From DAOTXL01 sp034434895 (GTDB lineage Bacteria > Chloroflexota > Anaerolineae > JAAYZQ01): a stretch of DNA of 16,099 bases. The stretch lies in contig DAOTYI010000021.1 of assembly GCA_034434895.1 (NCBI GenBank), positions 1 to 16,099 of the forward strand. The letters run 5' to 3'. Positions 1-6,467 of the stretch are shown piece by piece. The position numbers and the translations under genes were made by a program. Each line of letters starts with the position of its first letter. The stretch's first letter is position 1. Under the pieces are notes generated by a model, which saw nothing but the letters and a program-made list of their open reading frames with translations, was not told the DNA's origin and searched no databases.

Positions 1-1586
1 ACCAGCTTGCCCGGATTCATGATCCCGTCCGGATCGAATCGCCGGCATAAATCGCCAATGGCTGCCATGCCAAGCGGGCCTTTTTCGTGGGCCAGGTAAG
101 GCAAATGGTCGGTACCCACGCCGTGCTGGTGGCTGATGGTCCCGCCGTGGGCGACGATAGCCTGGCTGGCCGCCACCTTGAGCACCTGCCAGCGGCGCAA
201 CGTCTCCTCCGGGTCGGGGGCGATGCGGTACAGATAGGTGGTGTACAGGCTGGAACCGTAGGGGTACAGGTGTGATAGATGGGTAAAGATGTGCACCCGC
301 TCGCCGATTTCGGCCAGGCCACCGCGCAGTGCCGTTTCGACCGCCTGGACCATCGCCGGGATATTGGCCCAATCGGTGGCGGTCTCCAGCGTGTCAATGG
401 CGTAGCCCAGCTCCCACAGGGTGTTGCGCAGGTAGGGGGTGCGGAAGCGGCTCTTGTGCCACTCCTTGCCAAAGGTCTGGCCCACATGGACACCACCGTA
501 TTGCCCGGCCAGGCCCAAGGCCTCCCGGCGGGCCGCCTTGACCATCGCCTCGCGGCCGGTCAGGCCCAGGAGCAGCATACATTTCTCGCCCCCCACCCCT
601 CGCAGTCTCAGCCACCGCTCCAGTGCTCCGATGAGCCGCTGGTGGCCGGCCAGGGTCAGTGTCGTCTGTGTCTCGGCGGCGGTGCTCAGGCGCAACATCG
701 AAAGGGGCAACCGGGCCTGCATGATCTGGCGGACCGCCTCCTGCCCCCGCTCGAAATCGGGGAAAAAGAGGGCGTGAAACGCCTCCACCTGCGGCAGGGG
801 CGAGGCGCGGACGGTGGCCTCGGTCAGGATGCCTAACCGCCCCTCCGAACCAAGGACCATCTCCCGCAGGTCTGGCCCGGCTGCGGACGCGGGAAAGGGG
901 GGCAGCTCCAGCGTGCCGACCGGCGCTTCCAACCGCCCGCCGGCAAAGAGCCTTTCGATCCGCCCATAGCCCAATGACTGCTGCCCGCTGGAACGGGTGG
1001 CGATCCAGCCGCCCAGGGTCGAAAGCTCGAACGATTGGGGGAAATGTCCCAGGGTGCAACCCCGCGCCCGGAGCTGCGCCTCCAGATCGGGGCCGGTGAT
1101 CCCTGCCCCAAAGGTGGCCAGCAGGCTCTTCTCGTCAAAACGGAGCAGGCGGCTCATCCGACTCAGGTCCACGGTGAGCACCGGGGCCTCGCCGGGAAGG
1201 ACGTTGATCTGCCCGACGACGCTGGTCCCGCCGCCATAGGGGATAAGGCGGGCGCCGACCCCGCTGGCATATCGCAGCAGGGTGCGGACCTCCCCGTCGT
1301 CGGTGGGGTAGGCCACGCCGTCGGGAAAGGCCGGGATGCGCCCGCTGCGCAGGGCGATCCAGTCGGGCAGGCTCTGACCCCGGGCGTGGCGCACCCGGTC
1401 GGCGGGGTTGGCCGACACGAGTGGATGGGCTGGCAGCCGGGAGGGGGGAACCAGGGCGATCACCTCCTCGAAGGTGGCGTCGCGTGGCGGCGTGCCGGGA
1501 CCGACCGACATCTCTAAAAAGTGCCTGGCCCCCTCGTGAAAGGGATGGGTGATGGTCTCGTCACCCCACCCATTCCATCGGCGCAT
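1..1586 (-). CDS. FAD-binding oxidoreductase, alkyldihydroxyacetonephosphate synthase-like (3' end cut by window edge)
   Basis: The frame is open without a stop from the ATG at 1586 to base 1 (about 529 residues) and is nearly complete, because the visible end FDPDGIMNPGKLV is the typical C-terminal motif of this family. The N-terminus (MRRWNGWGD) resembles the start of AGPS-like proteins. The PCMH-type FAD-binding domain spans roughly residues 85-265, with the FAD loop PYGGGTSVVG at 117-126 and GSEGRLGILTEATV at 247-259. The FAD-oxidase C-terminal domain follows, with RTPYLRNTLWELGYAIDTLET at about 382-401 and SHQHGVGTDHLPYL at 485-498. AGPS enzymes make alkyl-DHAP for ether lipids, but bacterial homologues also include 2-hydroxyacid dehydrogenases, so the substrate is open. 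The family's HHH motif reads HQH here. A strong Shine-Dalgarno (GGAGGTGA) lies 5 nt before the ATG. The gene lies just downstream of a regulator remnant on the same strand. Confidence 0.9.
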   Translation of the reverse strand, partial: MRRWNGWGDETITHPFHEGARHFLEMSVGPGTPPRDATFEEVIALVPPSRLPAHPLVSANPADRVRHARGQSLPDWIALRSGRIPAFPDGVAYPTDDGEVRTLLRYASGVGARLIPYGGGTSVVGQINVLPGEAPVLTVDLSRMSRLLRFDEKSLLATFGAGITGPDLEAQLRARGCTLGHFPQSFELSTLGGWIATRSSGQQSLGYGRIERLFAGGRLEAPVGTLELPPFPASAAGPDLREMVLGSEGRLGILTEATVRASPLPQVEAFHALFFPDFERGQEAVRQIMQARLPLSMLRLSTAAETQTTLTLAGHQRLIGALERWLRLRGVGGEKCMLLLGLTGREAMVKAARREALGLAGQYGGVHVGQTFGKEWHKSRFRTPYLRNTLWELGYAIDTLETATDWANIPAMVQAVETALRGGLAEIGERVHIFTHLSHLYPYGSSLYTTYLYRIAPDPEETLRRWQVLKVAASQAIVAHGGTISHQHGVGTDHLPYLAHEKGPLGMAAIGDLCRRFDPDGIMNPGKL

Positions 1587-1602
1587 CTCTCACCTCCGGG
1601 CA

Positions 1603-1626
1603 TAAAACGTAAGGCGTAAAACGTAA
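1603..1626. repeat. Short direct repeat, 10 bp twice
   Basis: TAAAACGTAA occurs exactly at 1603-1612 and 1617-1626, four bases apart, between the regulator remnant and the oxidase start. It is AT-rich in a GC-rich surrounding. It could be a small satellite or a protein-binding site; nothing else supports either reading. Confidence 0.5.
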
Positions 1627-1636
1627 AGATGAGGTC

Positions 1637-1843
1637 TTATGTCTTCCACAAGCGAATGCTCTCCTGCATCACAGAACGGGTGATCTGCTCGGCAGCCTCT
1701 GCATCTCCACGCCGGGCGGCCTCGAGCACAGCGGCGTAAAAGGCCCGCGACGATGCCCGTGCCTGGGGATGGGCAAAGTAGAGGCAGGCCATCTCCTCAT
1801 AAAAGCCGGCCTGGGCTGAATATAGCCGATATGGCTTTGTTTG
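1637..1843 (-). pseudogene. Truncated GntR-family regulator, C-terminal FCD domain fragment
   Basis: Read on the minus strand, an in-frame stop at 1846-1844 is followed by 68 open codons ending at TAA 1639-1637. The translation includes RLYSAQAGFYEEMACLYFAH and then AVLEAARRGDAEAAEQI followed by a final helix ending SIRLWKT. This matches the last helices of the FCD ligand-binding domain of FadR-type GntR regulators, where the hallmark is an Ala/Leu-rich helix, a GD turn and a closing amphipathic helix. The first ATG in this frame is inside the helix, no ribosome site precedes it, and the DNA-binding domain is absent, so it is a 5'-truncated remnant. It lies directly upstream of the FAD oxidase on the same strand, the usual place for such a regulator. 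The break lies close to the inverted-arm element starting at 1897. The assignment rests on pattern only and is moderate. Confidence 0.5.
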
Positions 1844-1896
1844 TCAACCGGGCCAGCGGCCGATGCAGGCTCTGGCGGACCCCAGCCCACCGCCGG

Positions 1897-2223
1897 GTAT
1901 TTGTTTCCCGCGCCTCGGATGCACCGCAGAGACGCGGAGAAGGCCGGGGAGACAGTGGAGGTCAGGCTGGAGTCGAGGCTTCAGCCGATCTTTTCCGCCT
2001 GAAGGCTCCACTCCCATTTCCTTCCCTGACAGAAGTTACGCCGTTGACCCGGCAGGCTGACCACAAAGGTACCAAGACACGAAGAACCACCAGCAAATCT
2101 TGGTGCCTTTGTGTCTTGGTGGTGAACATGCCATCCATTGCATAAGTCCTGCCCCCTGAGGCTCATGGGGGCTTCGAGGAAAGAGATCTCTGCGCCCTCT
2201 GTGTCTCTGCGGTAAACAAATAC
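1897..2223. repeat. Non-coding segment bounded by inverted arms, MITE-like
   Basis: The left end carries GTATTTGTTT (1897-1906) and CCGCAGAGAC (1924-1933). The right end carries the exact reverse complements in mirrored order: GTCTCTGCGG (2203-2212) and AAACAAATAC (2214-2223). Between the arms no convincing gene is seen; short open frames there have no family resemblance. A second palindrome sits inside at 2062-2113. The whole could be a non-autonomous element or a composite of dispersed intergenic repeats. It separates the truncated regulator from the signalling run. No target-site duplication was recognised. Confidence 0.45.
2062..2123. repeat. Palindromic dispersed repeat, copy A
   Basis: CACAAAGGTACCAAGA (2062-2077) and TCTTGGTGCCTTTGTG (2098-2113) form a 16-bp stem with one T-G position and a 20-nt loop. 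The stretch 2099-2123 matches the reverse complement of 7697-7721 at 23 of 25 positions, so this sequence family occurs at least twice in the window. There is no T-run after the stem, so it is not a clear terminator. Confidence 0.65.
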
Positions 2224-2229
2224 GCCACT

Positions 2230-2298
2230 GGACTATGGTCCGGCGGGAGCGTTTTCGGATATTAGTACCCACGGTCCCGCAACTTATGACTATGGTCC
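2230..2298. promoter_or_regulatory. Duplicated dyad upstream of promoter, possible operator
   Basis: The 11-mer GACTATGGTCC occurs exactly at 2231-2241 and 2288-2298. The first copy, extended to GGACTATGGTCC (2230-2241), has complementary arms GGAC and GTCC. The second copy ends two bases before the -35 hexamer at 2301. A dimeric regulator binding at both sites would be well placed to act on this promoter. The binding protein is unknown. Confidence 0.35.
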
Positions 2299-2300
2299 TA

Positions 2301-2329
2301 TAGACAGATGCGCTGTTTTCTGGTATAAT
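2301..2329 (+). promoter_or_regulatory. Sigma70-type promoter for the signalling run
   Basis: TAGACA (2301-2306, five of six to the -35 consensus) is followed after exactly 17 bases by TATAAT (2324-2329, full consensus). TGG directly precedes the -10 hexamer and fits an extended -10. The first receiver gene starts 58 bases downstream of the -10 box. This is the only strong promoter recognised in the window. Confidence 0.65.
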
Positions 2330-2387
2330 AGGTAATGCAGGTTGACACTGTGGGCGTTGTAACCTGGAAAGGGAAAAAAGTGATAGA

Positions 2388-2774
2388 ATGAGCGAAAAAG
2401 GCGAACCACTGACAATTCTGTATATCGAGGACAACCGTGACAACCGCATACTGGTCAAGCGGATCCTGGAAGCGGAGGGGTATCGGGTATTGGAGGCAGC
2501 GAACGGACCTGAGGGCATTGAACTGGCCCGGGCTCAGCGACCGGCATTGGTCCTGGTAGACATCAACCTCCCCGATGTGGATGGATACGAGGTGACGGCC
2601 CGTTTAAGGGCCTCTGAAGAACTCAAGGACATCCCGATCGTGGCCCTGACGGCGAATGTCATGCGCGGGGACCGGGAAAAGTCGCTGGCCTGCGGGTGCT
2701 CGGGCTATATCGAGAAGCCGGTAGATGTGGATCGGCTGCCGGCCCAGGTGGCCGCTTTTTGCGCTGCCAGATAG
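2388..2774 (+). CDS. Single-domain response regulator (CheY/DivK-like receiver)
   Basis: The 128-residue protein is one receiver domain with no output domain. Visible key residues are the acidic pair E14-D15 (YIEDN), the phospho-acceptor D58 in VLVDINLPDVDGYEV, T88 in ALTAN, and K110 in YIEKP. It should take a phosphoryl group from a histidine kinase and act by protein contact or in a phosphorelay. The ATG at 2388 is used because upstream GTG 2380 hits a stop; the purine-rich GGAAAGGG (2366-2373) is rather far away at 14 nt, so initiation may be weak. It is the first gene after the promoter at 2301-2329 and is followed by a second receiver and a histidine kinase on the same strand. The DivK-like pairing with the kinase at 3270 is inferred from position. 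Confidence 0.93.
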   Translation: MSEKGEPLTILYIEDNRDNRILVKRILEAEGYRVLEAANGPEGIELARAQRPALVLVDINLPDVDGYEVTARLRASEELKDIPIVALTANVMRGDREKSLACGCSGYIEKPVDVDRLPAQVAAFCAAR

Positions 2775-2848
2775 CCAGGCCTCTTGCAGGTTGGCAACGG
2801 ACCTGGGGGAGATTGACTGTTCCCCAATGAAAGGGAGAGAGCAACGCG

Positions 2849-3262
2849 ATGGCTGTTGATCTGCAAGATGCACATGTGCTGATCGTCGAAGACAATGTTC
2901 GCAACTATGCCTTGCTGGCCCGCCTGCTTTCCTTCATGGGCGTCAAGCAAACGGAATGGAAGCGATCCGGCTGGCACGTCCTGGAATTTGCCCAGGATAG
3001 CATGCCCCGGGTTGACCTGATCCTGTTGGACATCCATCTGCCTGAGGAAGATGGATACGAGGTATTGGCCCGTCTCCGCCAGGATGAGCGTTTCCGCGAC
3101 ACCCGGATCGTAGCTGTGACGGCGGACATCAGCAACGTGAATCTGGCTCGCGCCCAGAGCGCCGGGTTCGATGGTTTTCTGGCCAAGCCTATCAATGTGG
3201 ATTCCTTCCCTGACCAGATCCGGCGCATCCTTCGTGGAGAATCGGTTTGGGATCTGGGTTAG
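2849..3262 (+). CDS. Single-domain response regulator, second receiver
   Basis: The 137-residue protein is a stand-alone receiver: E14-D15 (IVEDN), phospho-acceptor D61 in ILLDIHLPEEDGYEV, T91 in AVTAD, and K113 in LAKP. The C-terminal extension after the domain is only about 10 residues (ILRGESVWDLG). It is clearly diverged from the receiver upstream: its alpha1-beta2 region carries GVKQTEWKRSGWHVLEFA, which resembles a receiver subfamily I associate with Chloroflexota. A good ribosome site (AGGGAGAG) precedes ATG 2849. The 74-nt gap from the first receiver holds only a weak 5-bp hairpin. The stop is 7 nt before the proposed kinase start, so the two are probably co-translated. Confidence 0.93.
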   Translation: MAVDLQDAHVLIVEDNVRNYALLARLLSFMGVKQTEWKRSGWHVLEFAQDSMPRVDLILLDIHLPEEDGYEVLARLRQDERFRDTRIVAVTADISNVNLARAQSAGFDGFLAKPINVDSFPDQIRRILRGESVWDLG

Positions 3263-3269
3263 GCATGGC

Positions 3270-5591
3270 ATGGCACAGCAGGCTATAGACCGGGTCCCCA
3301 TGAGACTCTGGCCGATTCCGACGCGGCCTGTACCCACGGTTGGGATGCGGGGAGGGCTGGGGAAGACCCTCCTGACCGCCTTTCTGCTGCTGGCCATCCT
3401 GCCACTTAGCCTGCTGGCTCTTGTGACCTACAACCAGATCCTGCATGAGACGCAGCGCCAGATGGTGTCCTCCCTTGAGACTTTGGTTGCCCTGAAAGAG
3501 GCCCATCTGGTGGACTGGCTCGAAAGTTATGAGCGTGAATTGAGCCTGCTGGCCGGTCCATGGGACCGGGAAACCGACCTTGAAGCCCGGCTGGCGGCCA
3601 TACAGGCGACCGACCCGACCCTGATGGCCCTGATCGTGGTGGATCGGAGTGGGGGAGAGGTGATAGCCGCCTATCCTTCTGGAGAGATCGATCTCTTGCG
3701 TTTGCAGCCGTTGCTGGGCGATGGGCGCCGGTTCCTTGTCGCGCCGCAATCGGCAGCCGATGCACGCCCCTTACTGGCCGTTGGGCACACAGTGGGGAAC
3801 CGCCGGCTGATCGGCCTGTTGCGCTGGGAGGCTCTGCCGCAGCTCATCACCGATGTCAACAGCGAGGTGGGCATTTCCACCTGCCTGATCACGGGCGAGG
3901 GGTGGATGGTTTCTGCCGATAGGGTGAGCCGCTGGCCTGGAGAGGGACAGGAGATCCTTCCAACTCTGCGTTCTGGAGCCTATACCAACTTCCAGGGGGT
4001 TCCTGTCTTTGGTGCCTATCGCTGGAACCCGGATCTGCAGGTGGCCCTGCTGGCCGAAAAGCCCCAGACCCAGGCCCTGGCCTCGGCCAATACCCTGACG
4101 GCCATGGTTGTGGGCATTACCCTGACGATGGCCCTTGTCACGGCGGCCATCGCCGCTGCCGTCACCAGGCGGATCACCAGCCCGATTGTTCAGCTCACCG
4201 AGACGGCAGCCCGCATGGCCCAGGGCGATCTGGATCAGCAGGTGACCATCAGCCGCCGGGATGAGATCGGAGTATTGGCCCGGGCCTTCAATCGCATGGC
4301 CGCCGATCTCCGCGCCCTCTATGCCGGTCTGGAGGCCAAGGTGGCCGAGCGTACACGGCAGTTGCAAGAGGCCACCGAGCTGAGCTGCTATCACGCCATG
4401 CAGTTGACCATCAGTGCCGAGGTGGCCCGCATTGCCACCTCGATCCGTGACCTGGATAGCCTGTTGGTCACCACCGCCAGGTTGCTCAGCGATGCCTTTG
4501 AGCTGGATTGCGTGTCCATCTGCCTGTTGGATGAGAAAGGCCGGTGGATTGTGTGGCAGGCCGGTCAGGGGGGGTATCACTCCTTGCACGGCCAGGAGGG
4601 GACGGGGGACCTGGACCTGGTGAGCCAGGTGGCAGCCCGGGGCCAACGGCAGGTCCGGGTAATAGCCCAGACCGGGGAGGCAGCCGGGGAAGTGGAAATG
4701 GGCATCCCCCTGTGTGCGCGGGGCCAGACGTTGGGGGTGATCCTGTTGCGCAGCCGCCGCCCCGACCCTTTCAGCGAGCAGGATCAGATGGTCTATCAAT
4801 CCCTGGCCGACCAGATCAGCATCGCCATCGAGAATGCACGGGCCTACACGCTGGAGCGAGAGACTGTCAAAAAACTTCAAGAATTGGATCGGATCCAGTC
4901 CCAATTCCTGACCAACATGTCCCATGCGCTGCGCACCCCTCTCAACTCGATCATCGGCTTTTCGCGGCTGATGCTCAAGGAGGTGGATGGCCCGCTCAAC
5001 GAATTGCAGCGCAGCGACCTGACCGCCATCCACGACAGCGGGCGGCAGCTGCTGGGGCTGATCAACGATATGCTGGAGCTGTCGCAACTGGACCTGGGCA
5101 CTGCTCCCTTTTCCCTGTCGGAGGTAGACCTGGCGGAGATTGTGGAAGGGGTGATGGCCACGGCGCGGGCGCTGGCCCGGGGCAAGGCGGTTCGGTTGTA
5201 TGAGGAGTTGCCGGCCGATCTGCCTCCGCTGTATACCGATGGGCAACGGCTGCGCCAGGTCATCCTGGCCCTGTTGTCCAATGCGGTCAAGTTTACTGCC
5301 GAGGGCAGCATCTGGCTGCGGGTTCATGCCGACGACGGGCAGGTCGTGATCAGTGTGACCGATACCGGAGTGGGCATCCCGGCCGCAGAGCGGGCTGGAC
5401 TCTTTGCCGAAACCCGGCATCCTGGTAGTGACGGAACCACACCCGGCTTTGGCCTGGCCATCAGTAAACGGGTGGTTGAAAAGCTGGGCGGGCAGATCTG
5501 GGTGGAGAGCGAGGAAGGACAGGGTTCGACCTTTACTCTGTCGTTACCGCTGCGGTTCCGGGAAATGCGGAGCGACAGGCAGGGAGAGTGA
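3270..5591 (+). CDS. Membrane histidine kinase, dCache-HAMP-GAF-HisKA-HATPase
   Basis: This 773-residue protein is the only complete histidine kinase in the window. Order: TM1 (about 33-54), an extracytoplasmic dCache-like sensor (about 55-274, ending in a GVPVFGAYRW module), TM2 (about 275-298), HAMP (299-351, with DEIGVLARAFNRM), coiled coil, GAF (about 382-522), HisKA with H552 in NMSHALRTPLN, and HATPase_c with LLSNAVKF (N671), DTGVGIP (D698) and GFGLAIS (726-732). Two oddities: the acidic residue normally after the phospho-His is Ala, and the G2 box reads PGFGLAIS rather than GTGLGLAIS. The frame is open from 3171, but that overlaps the receiver; ATG 3270, 7 nt after the receiver stop, was chosen. 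Its ribosome site is weak, and ATG 3300 or 3345 are alternatives. Likely partners are the two receivers upstream. Confidence 0.93.
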   Translation: MAQQAIDRVPMRLWPIPTRPVPTVGMRGGLGKTLLTAFLLLAILPLSLLALVTYNQILHETQRQMVSSLETLVALKEAHLVDWLESYERELSLLAGPWDRETDLEARLAAIQATDPTLMALIVVDRSGGEVIAAYPSGEIDLLRLQPLLGDGRRFLVAPQSAADARPLLAVGHTVGNRRLIGLLRWEALPQLITDVNSEVGISTCLITGEGWMVSADRVSRWPGEGQEILPTLRSGAYTNFQGVPVFGAYRWNPDLQVALLAEKPQTQALASANTLTAMVVGITLTMALVTAAIAAAVTRRITSPIVQLTETAARMAQGDLDQQVTISRRDEIGVLARAFNRMAADLRALYAGLEAKVAERTRQLQEATELSCYHAMQLTISAEVARIATSIRDLDSLLVTTARLLSDAFELDCVSICLLDEKGRWIVWQAGQGGYHSLHGQEGTGDLDLVSQVAARGQRQVRVIAQTGEAAGEVEMGIPLCARGQTLGVILLRSRRPDPFSEQDQMVYQSLADQISIAIENARAYTLERETVKKLQELDRIQSQFLTNMSHALRTPLNSIIGFSRLMLKEVDGPLNELQRSDLTAIHDSGRQLLGLINDMLELSQLDLGTAPFSLSEVDLAEIVEGVMATARALARGKAVRLYEELPADLPPLYTDGQRLRQVILALLSNAVKFTAEGSIWLRVHADDGQVVISVTDTGVGIPAAERAGLFAETRHPGSDGTTPGFGLAISKRVVEKLGGQIWVESEEGQGSTFTLSLPLRFREMRSDRQGE

Positions 5592-5594
5592 GGT

Positions 5595-6422
5595 ATGACA
5601 ATGGCGACAGCGGAAATGATACGGCAAGAAGTACGACAGATTTTGGGTGAAGAGATACTCTCTGTGATCCGCCTGGACCCCAACGTGCGGTACGGGTTGA
5701 TCGGCATCATGGCCGAGACCTTTGCGCAACGGACGGACATACAAAGCATCCTGGAACACCTGGATACGTTACGCGAGGATTTCAACCGCCAGATGGCCGG
5801 GTTTGCCCAACGGCAGGAGGAGCATTCCCGGCAGATGGAGGAGCTTGCCCGGCGACTGGAGGAGCTTGCCCGGCGGCAGGAGGAGCTGCGTCGGGACTTT
5901 AACCAGCAGATTCTGCGCTTGACGGAGCGGCACGAGTCCCTGGAGCAGCGAATGGGTCGGGGGTTCGCCCGGCTGGAGGCCACCCTGGGAGCGATCGGCG
6001 CCCGCTGGGGGCTGATGGCCGAGGAGTCGTTCCGTTCCGGGATGGCGGGTATCCTCCGGGACCAGTTCGGCTGGCAGGTGGAGCGCTTCCTCGTGATGGA
6101 TACCGAAGGATACGTTTTTGGGCGGCCCGATCAGGTGGAAATTGACATCGCCATTCACGACGGCGCCCACTGGCTGATAGAGATTCGCTCTTCTATGAGC
6201 AGACCCGATATGTACACCTTTGTCCGCAAGGTGGAACTCTATGAACGATTGCGGGGAGTCCAGGTCGCCCGGCGCATCGTCATCTCGCCGATGATCCACC
6301 CTCGGGCCAGGGCGGTCGCGGAGCGCCTGAACATAGAACTGTATACCTCTGTCTACGATGTCTCGCCGGACCTTTCGGAGGAGGGGAAGGAGTTCGTGGT
6401 AGACTTTTCAGACAATCTCTGA
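5595..6422 (+). CDS. Coiled-coil protein with PD-(D/E)XK nuclease-like domain (DUF3782-like)
   Basis: The 275-residue protein has an N-terminal helix-rich part, a coiled coil (about 50-130) and a C-terminal alpha/beta domain. The segment GARWGLMAEESFRSGMAGIL (135-154) followed by VEIDIAIHDGAHWLIEIRSS (181-200) fits the PD-(D/E)XK fold: D184, then E196-I-R198. The usual lysine of the ExK motif is arginine, so nuclease activity is doubtful. The pattern recalls DUF3782-type proteins as I know them; no precise function is established. Residues 73-100 are four consecutive 7-residue repeats of the type RLEELAR. There is no signal peptide or membrane segment. The start lies 3 nt after the kinase stop with a good ribosome site (AGGGAGAG), so it is translationally linked to the kinase. 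Role in signalling is unknown. Confidence 0.8.
   Translation: MTMATAEMIRQEVRQILGEEILSVIRLDPNVRYGLIGIMAETFAQRTDIQSILEHLDTLREDFNRQMAGFAQRQEEHSRQMEELARRLEELARRQEELRRDFNQQILRLTERHESLEQRMGRGFARLEATLGAIGARWGLMAEESFRSGMAGILRDQFGWQVERFLVMDTEGYVFGRPDQVEIDIAIHDGAHWLIEIRSSMSRPDMYTFVRKVELYERLRGVQVARRIVISPMIHPRARAVAERLNIELYTSVYDVSPDLSEEGKEFVVDFSDNL
5811..5894 (+). repeat. 21-bp tandem repeat, four units, encoding coiled-coil heptads
   Basis: Four in-frame 21-nt units encode RQEEHSR, QMEELAR, RLEELAR and RRQEELRR-like heptads. Units 2 and 3 share GAGGAGCTTGCCCGGCG exactly. Such repeats can change copy number by slippage, adding or removing whole heptads without breaking the frame. Confidence 0.7.
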
Positions 6423-6423
6423 T

Positions 6424-6433
6424 CAGGTACCTG
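6424..6433. repeat. 10-bp perfect palindrome after the stop codon
   Basis: CAGGTACCTG directly follows the stop of the preceding gene. It could be a dimer binding site or be chance. Confidence 0.3.
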
Positions 6434-6467
6434 TAGAATGGCCTGAAACGGCGATTGGGGAGCAAAG

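Noticed and set aside
1..1138. Apparent breaks in the FAD oxidase, because several shorter frames overlap it on both strands.
   Set aside because: Codon-by-codon reading from 1586 to 1 shows one uninterrupted frame with conserved motifs throughout, so there is no frameshift.
2342..2363. TTGACA at 2342 as a second promoter.
   Set aside because: No acceptable -10 hexamer lies 16-18 bases downstream.
2804..2826. Hairpin TGGGG/CCCCA between the two receivers as a terminator.
   Set aside because: The stem is only five base pairs and no T-run follows; the genes are probably co-transcribed.
3771..5420. A 549-codon open frame on the minus strand.
   Set aside because: It is fully antisense to the histidine kinase, whose domains are unmistakable. 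The translation is rich in Gln, Gly, His and Pro with no family resemblance, as expected for a shadow in GC-rich DNA.
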